Shown here in pieces: positions 6,209 to 9,278 of a stretch of 9,278 nt of DNA. The translations under genes were made by a program, and so were the position numbers. Source of the stretch: Anaerolineae bacterium. GTDB taxonomy: Bacteria > Chloroflexota > Anaerolineae > B4-G1. The first letter of the stretch is position 1, and each line of letters begins with the position of its first letter. The stretch covers positions 1 to 9,278 of the forward strand of contig JAUWOI010000141.1 in the NCBI GenBank assembly GCA_030612185.1. Reading direction: 5' to 3'. The notes beneath the pieces were generated by a model, which worked only from the letters and a program-made list of their open reading frames with translations, searched no databases and was not told the DNA's origin.

Positions 6209-7582
6209 ATGACCAGTGAGAAACTGCGCCAACTCCCCAGCGTGGACCGGTTGCTCGGTGAGGAAACCGTGCGGGAACTGGTCGCCACCTATGGTCACCG
6301 CCAGACAGTGGATGCATTGCGCGAGACACTCGACGAGGTGCGCGATAAGATGCGGGCCGGGGCGGACGTGCCGGGCGTCGCACCGCTGGTGGCACGGGCA
6401 GGTGTCTTTCTGCGAGAGCGGTTGGTTCCTACGCTGCGCCCGCTCATCAATGGTACCGGCGTCGTCATTCACACCAACCTGGGACGAGCCCCTCTCTCGG
6501 CCGCCGCACGGGCGGCGATGGAGGCGGTGGGGCGGGGCTACTCCACACTGGAGTATGACTTGCGGGCGGGGCGGCGCGGTCACCGCACTGTGCACGCCGA
6601 GCGGCTGCTGTGTGAATTGACCGGGGCGGAGGCGGCACTGGTGGTCAACAACAACGCCGGGGCGGTGCTCCTGGCGCTGACCGGGCTGGCGCAAGGCTGG
6701 GGCGTGGTCATCTCGCGGGGACAACTGGTGGAGATCGGCGGCGGCTTCCGCATACCCGACGTGATGGCGCAGAGCGGAGCGCGGCTGATTGAGGTTGGCA
6801 CGACCAACCGCACCCACCTACGCGACTACGTGGCGGCGCTGGAATCGCACGAGGACATGGCTTTGATCCTGCGGGCGCACCACTCCAATTTCCGCATCGT
6901 GGGCTTTACTACCGAGCCATCCTTGCCCGAATTGGTCGCACTGGGCGCTGAGCGTGGCCTGCCGGTGATGGACGACCTGGGGAGCGGCGCGCTGCTCGAC
7001 ACGGCTCAGTTCGGACTGATGCACGAGCCGATGGTGCAGGAGAGTCTCGCGGCGGGTGCGGCGGTTGTTTGTTTCAGCGGCGACAAACTGCTGGGCGGCC
7101 CGCAGGCTGGGATCATCGTCGGGCGGGCGGAGTACGTGGAGCCGCTGAAGACCCACCCGTTGGCCCGCGCGCTGCGGACCGACAAACTCTGTCTGGCTGG
7201 GTTGCAGGCGACACTGCTGCACTATCTGAAAGAGGAGGCCACCGGGCAAGTTCCCGTCTGGCGGATGATCGCCATGCCCCTGGCGGAGATCGAGCGACGG
7301 GCGCGGCGATGGCGGCGGATGTTGCGTCGCAATGGCGTCTCGGTTGGAATCATGGATGGACGCTCCACAGTGGGTGGGGGCAGCCTGCCCGGCGAGACAC
7401 TGCCTACGAAACTGGTCGCGCTGGACGCAAAGAGCCCCGACCGACTGGCGGCCGCGCTGCGGGCCGCCGACCCGCCGGTGGTGGCCCGCATCGAGGACGA
7501 CCGGCTGGTGCTAGACCCGCGCACGGTGTTGCCGGAGGAGGAGCAGGAACTACTGAGAGTGGTTTCGGAGGTGGTGGGATGA
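6209..7582 (+). CDS. selA: L-seryl-tRNA(Sec) selenium transferase
   Basis: SelA is the PLP enzyme that converts seryl-tRNA(Sec) to selenocysteinyl-tRNA(Sec) using selenophosphate, as a large cytosolic ring complex. The N-terminal LRQLPSVDRLLGEE is the tRNA-binding start of true SelA, unlike short paralogues. INGTGVVIHTNLGRAPLS, then VNNNAGAVLL, then GTTNRTHLRDY, DDLGSGALLD and FSGDKLLGGPQAG follow in family order. The Lys codon at 7085-7087, in SGDKLLGGPQ, is the PLP lysine (residue 293 from this start). HPLARALRTDK is the conserved Arg region. The length of 457 matches the family. ATG 6209 has AGGGTGA (6197-6203) at the right distance; GTG 6200 would add three residues. It is probably co-transcribed with the glycosidase-like gene. 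selB, selD and tRNA-Sec are not visible in the window. Its stop overlaps the ATG of a broken gene. Confidence 0.96.
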   Translation: MTSEKLRQLPSVDRLLGEETVRELVATYGHRQTVDALRETLDEVRDKMRAGADVPGVAPLVARAGVFLRERLVPTLRPLINGTGVVIHTNLGRAPLSAAARAAMEAVGRGYSTLEYDLRAGRRGHRTVHAERLLCELTGAEAALVVNNNAGAVLLALTGLAQGWGVVISRGQLVEIGGGFRIPDVMAQSGARLIEVGTTNRTHLRDYVAALESHEDMALILRAHHSNFRIVGFTTEPSLPELVALGAERGLPVMDDLGSGALLDTAQFGLMHEPMVQESLAAGAAVVCFSGDKLLGGPQAGIIVGRAEYVEPLKTHPLARALRTDKLCLAGLQATLLHYLKEEATGQVPVWRMIAMPLAEIERRARRWRRMLRRNGVSVGIMDGRSTVGGGSLPGETLPTKLVALDAKSPDRLAAALRAADPPVVARIEDDRLVLDPRTVLPEEEQELLRVVSEVVG

Positions 7583-7895
7583 CACAGCCGCACTGACTGG
7601 GATTGGTCTGGCTGCTACTGACCGTCACTTTATGGCCGAATACGACGGACACACCCTGTATGCTGGTGGCGAGGGCTGCTTTTCCCTCCAGACCACGCTG
7701 ACGCCAGATCAACTGCGCAGATTGGGTCAGGCAGTGCTTGACCTGCTGAGAATGGACCATCACATCGAACGCGGTGACTTCCCCGTGTTGCTTGACCACA
7801 GTTACCGGCCCTACGACGTCAGTCCGTGCCATGTGCTAACGCGGCATCGTATTGTCGGGCATGGGAGCCCGGACTGCTTGGCCCCAGGATATTGA
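7579..7895 (+). pseudogene. Frameshifted, 3'-truncated gene coupled to selA
   Basis: ATG 7579 overlaps the selA stop as ATGA and has GGAGGTGG (7567-7574) just upstream, a strong coupled start. The frame reads MTQPH and stops at TGA 7594-7596. The -1 frame is open from 7557 and continues smoothly from that point as LTGIGLAATDRHF, then MAEYDGHTLYAGGEGCF, TLTPDQLRRLGQAVLDLLR and later DHSYRPYDV, with codons like those of its neighbours. A single-base insertion near 7594 would explain this. ATG 7632 alone has no ribosome site. From 7856 the reading frame runs into a repeat copy, so the last dozen residues are repeat-derived and the original 3' end is probably lost. I do not recognise the protein. 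Alternatives are a sequencing error, a pentapeptide leader with a separate ORF at 7632-7895, or recoding at the TGA. Confidence 0.5.
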
Positions 7896-7903
7896 GAAGA
7901 TAC
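7843..7903. repeat. Repeat copy 1
   Basis: The core 7856-7903 matches 8022-8069 at 42 of 48 positions. It contains CGGGC-N6-GCCCG (7856-7871), a short hairpin, and then CTTGGCCCCA (7877-7886). Upstream, GGCATCG (7843-7849) is also shared with copy 2, followed by a length difference of about 9 nt. It overlaps the end of the broken gene after selA. Confidence 0.85.
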
Positions 7904-7963
7904 ACTAGAACTCTCATGAGACAAAATGGGGCGATGGGAAGGCAAATATGGGTCATTGTCCCA

Positions 7964-7992
7964 TTGACATAGCCTTCGAGAATGAGTATACT
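7964..7992 (+). promoter_or_regulatory. Near-consensus sigma-70-type promoter
   Basis: A perfect TTGACA (7964-7969) and TATACT (7987-7992, 5/6) are exactly 17 bp apart. This is the best plus-strand promoter in the window. Transcription would start near 8000, at the GGCATCG that opens repeat copy 2. The nearest well-supported gene starts 400 nt downstream at 8402, so the product is either a separate RNA or a very long leader. Confidence 0.75.
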
Positions 7993-7999
7993 GTTCTTG

Positions 8000-8069
8000 G
8001 GCATCGAATGCAATCTGTTGCCGGGCGTGGGAGCCCGAATTGCTTGGCCCCAAGATGTTGATAAGATAC
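8000..8069. repeat. Repeat copy 2
   Basis: The core 8022-8069 differs from copy 1 at 6 of 48 positions and keeps the CGGGC-N6-GCCCG hairpin (8022-8037) and CTTGGCCCCA (8043-8052). The two cores start 166 bp apart in the same orientation. Most of the six differences are transitions, as expected from an old duplication or two insertions of one dispersed element. Confidence 0.85.
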
Positions 8070-8224
8070 TCATTGAAGATGGTCTGGGACACAGTGTTGG
8101 CTCAGGTGTGGATTGTCTGTGGTTCGATCATCGGGAGGTGCCCGGTGAAGTCAATGGCCTGGTCGGTTTGAAACGTGTGGCGAGTTGTCTCATCAGGTTC
8201 CGCCCAGGACAACGGCACTTGATA

Positions 8225-8273
8225 CTAGGCGTGTCTTACCTCTATAGATTGCATTGAGGTAGGCGAGCCCTAG
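8225..8273. repeat. Bulged inverted repeat
   Basis: CTAGG (8225-8229) pairs with CCTAG (8269-8273). Inside, CTTACCTC (8235-8242) pairs with GAGGTAGG (8256-8263) through one G-T wobble, around a 13-nt loop. No T-tract follows. It may be a structural element of an RNA transcribed from the promoter at 7964-7992. Confidence 0.5.
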
Positions 8274-8295
8274 AATGGCTTCCTGTGCGGAATAT

Positions 8296-8337
8296 TGAGA
8301 CGGGAACCACTCACTGGCTCGCTCGGTTTCCGTCTCA
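8296..8337. repeat. 13-bp inverted repeat
   Basis: TGAGACGGGAACC (8296-8308) pairs with GGTTTCCGTCTCA (8325-8337), with one G-T wobble in RNA and a 16-nt loop. The arm length is well beyond chance for this region. It lies 65 nt before the next start codon, with no T-tract. It could be an operator for a dimeric regulator or a stem in the 5' leader of the following secreted protein. Confidence 0.65.
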
Positions 8338-8401
8338 GCGGGATGCAGGTGGGCACAATCCTACCCGTGTCTTGATATAAGGCGAGTAAAGGAGCATAGC
8401 G

Positions 8402-9278
8402 ATGACTGTACGACAAAGGCGATGGCTACTTGTACCCGCGACCATTCTAGTGTTCGGTTTGCTGTTGGCAGCAACCTTGATCCTGCCCAGAGCCGTTTCC
8501 TCAGCTCCACTTGCCCAGGATACGGTCCTCAATCTGAACTATGGCGACAAGGAGTTAGTGAAACTCATCTCCAACAATGAGTCGGAGATCTTTGAACCCT
8601 GGACCTGTCAGGTCAACGTACCGCCCGGAACCGAGTTGTCCATCTGGGTCGGCGAAGACGCACAGGGCGGGTGCTGGTGGGATGCGCGTCTGTATATCGG
8701 CGGCAACCAGGTGGACTTCACCTGTGTTGGCCCCGATCCTGAGACCTGGTCCGACCCCATTGTAAGGACAATCAGCGGCGGGTCGGCCCAGGTGGAAGTC
8801 GCTGCTGGCACCTCGTGCCAATCGGGGATCGACTACCCGGTCTATGTGTACGTCTACTTTGAAGTCAGCGGCTCCCCCCCGCCGGAGGCCACCACTCCTC
8901 CGCCCTCGTGTCAGCCCCGGATCGAGTTCTGGACGGATCAGGACCACATCTTCCGTGGTGAGTGCACCACCCTGCGCTGGGATGTCGGGTGCGTGAACAC
9001 GGTCCACTACCAGGGGGATGGAGTGCCTGGTGAGGGGTATCGCCAGGAATGTCCCCAACAGACCACCACCTACGAGCTGTGCGTCAAAACCTACGAGGGT
9101 GAGCAAATTTGCCAGCAAGTCACCATCTACGTGGATGAGCCTACTGTACTGCCACCGACAATTGCTCCCACGTCACCTCCTCCACCGACAACCGCCCCCA
9201 CGCCGCGCACCCCCACGCCCCGCACGCCGAAAGCCACGCCCACGCCTCGCACGCCGACACCAATCCCCACGTCCACAC
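8402..9278 (+). CDS. Secreted Ig-like protein (partial, runs off window)
   Basis: 292 codons are visible without a stop; the 3' end lies outside. AAAGGAG (8388-8394) lies 7 nt before ATG 8402. Residues 1-38 form a signal peptide (MTVRQRR, hydrophobic 9-28, possible cleavage after SSA or PLA). Residues about 40-157 form an all-beta-looking domain with Cys69, Cys91, Cys108 and Cys139. After a Pro-rich link, residues 170-244 form an Ig-like module with the pattern CxPxIxFW..GECTTLRWDV and then CPQQTTTYELCV, holding six cysteines that suggest disulfides outside the cell. From about 246 a Thr/Pro-rich linker (TPRTPTP units) leads to an unseen domain. Modules of this kind are, to my knowledge, frequent in Chloroflexota extracellular proteins, where they join an enzyme or binding domain to the surface. 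The function depends on the missing C terminus. Confidence 0.88.
   Translation, partial: MTVRQRRWLLVPATILVFGLLLAATLILPRAVSSAPLAQDTVLNLNYGDKELVKLISNNESEIFEPWTCQVNVPPGTELSIWVGEDAQGGCWWDARLYIGGNQVDFTCVGPDPETWSDPIVRTISGGSAQVEVAAGTSCQSGIDYPVYVYVYFEVSGSPPPEATTPPPSCQPRIEFWTDQDHIFRGECTTLRWDVGCVNTVHYQGDGVPGEGYRQECPQQTTTYELCVKTYEGEQICQQVTIYVDEPTVLPPTIAPTSPPPPTTAPTPRTPTPRTPKATPTPRTPTPIPTST
9183..9278 (+). repeat. Degenerate repeat encoding Thr/Pro linker
   Basis: Repeated ACGCC and CGCAC words encode tandem TPRTP and TPTP units at the end of the visible protein. The DNA is very C-rich on this strand (almost no G outside CG). Such tracts commonly break assemblies, so it may explain why sequence near here is delicate. 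The repeat is imperfect, with units of about 6-7 codons. Confidence 0.7.

Larger units (their letters stand above)
7896..8401. other. 506-nt intergenic region rich in structure
   Basis: No convincing protein gene is seen. The region holds the end of repeat copy 1, a 10-bp palindrome TCTCATGAGA (7912-7921), a near-consensus promoter (7964-7992), repeat copy 2, and two long inverted repeats (8225-8273, 8296-8337). It ends with the ribosome site of the downstream gene. A plus-strand ORF at 7982-8257 overlaps the promoter and repeat and has no ribosome site. The region may encode a structured RNA or a long leader. Confidence 0.6.

Noticed and set aside
7811..8092. Minus-strand ORFs across the repeat pair
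   Set aside because: Open frames result from the repeat itself; no ribosome site and no protein-like pattern outside the shared repeat words.
7982..8257. 91-codon plus-strand ORF
   Set aside because: Its ATG lies inside the promoter, no ribosome site precedes it, and about a third of it is repeat copy 2. The part after the repeat is not recognised.
8353..8381. Promoter GCACAA-17-TATAAG just before the gene at 8402
   Set aside because: The -35 box is a poor match and the -10 is AT-rich by chance level; not strong enough to list.
7583..8401. tRNA-Sec gene expected near selA
   Set aside because: GGTTCGAT at 8119-8126 was examined but no flanking T-stem, acceptor stem or TCA anticodon arm could be built around it on either strand.
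8555..9118. 187-codon minus-strand ORF within the last gene
   Set aside because: It is antisense to a secreted protein with signal peptide, ribosome site and Ig-like pattern, and has no plausible start region.

Overview
The window looks like a chromosomal segment from a Chloroflexota bacterium, most likely Anaerolineae or a relative. The evidence is the style of the secreted proteins (duplicated YFQRARMEW repeats, a cysteine-rich Ig-like module followed by a Thr/Pro linker), the GLTGNxxTGKS P-loop of the dephospho-CoA kinase, and moderately GC-rich genes separated by AT-rich intergenic DNA. This assignment is inference from sequence style; no database search was possible.

Layout. Positions 1-275 are AT-rich intergenic DNA with an inverted repeat, a CTCTGCG-type repeat and two identical 18-bp boxes at a 22-bp period. 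A secreted two-repeat protein follows on the plus strand (276-1250) and ends at a strong bidirectional terminator (1265-1293). From 4743 down to 1353 the minus strand carries an ABC-F ATPase, dephospho-CoA kinase (coaE, ATGA overlap), a GNAT-like acetyltransferase with a structured leader, and a 64-residue two-helix membrane protein. A divergent promoter pair with -35 boxes 2 bp apart (4795-4853) drives this cluster leftward and, rightward, a cytosolic glycosidase-like protein (4930-6198) followed 10 nt later by selA (6209-7582).

selA overlaps by ATGA a well-primed start codon whose frame stops after five codons, while the -1 frame carries on with plausible coding sequence. I read this as a frameshifted and 3'-truncated gene (7579-7895). 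The next roughly 500 nt (7896-8401) hold no convincing protein gene. They contain two diverged copies of a 48-bp repeat, a near-consensus sigma-70-type promoter between the copies (7964-7992) and two large inverted repeats. A secreted Ig-like protein begins at 8402 and runs off the window.

The genes are mostly housekeeping (CoA synthesis, ribosome-associated ABC-F, selenocysteine synthesis) mixed with lineage-specific envelope proteins. I see no clear new multi-gene system. The most interesting signals are the broken gene next to selA, the promoter-plus-repeat region at 7843-8340, and the 22-bp-period boxes upstream of the first gene.
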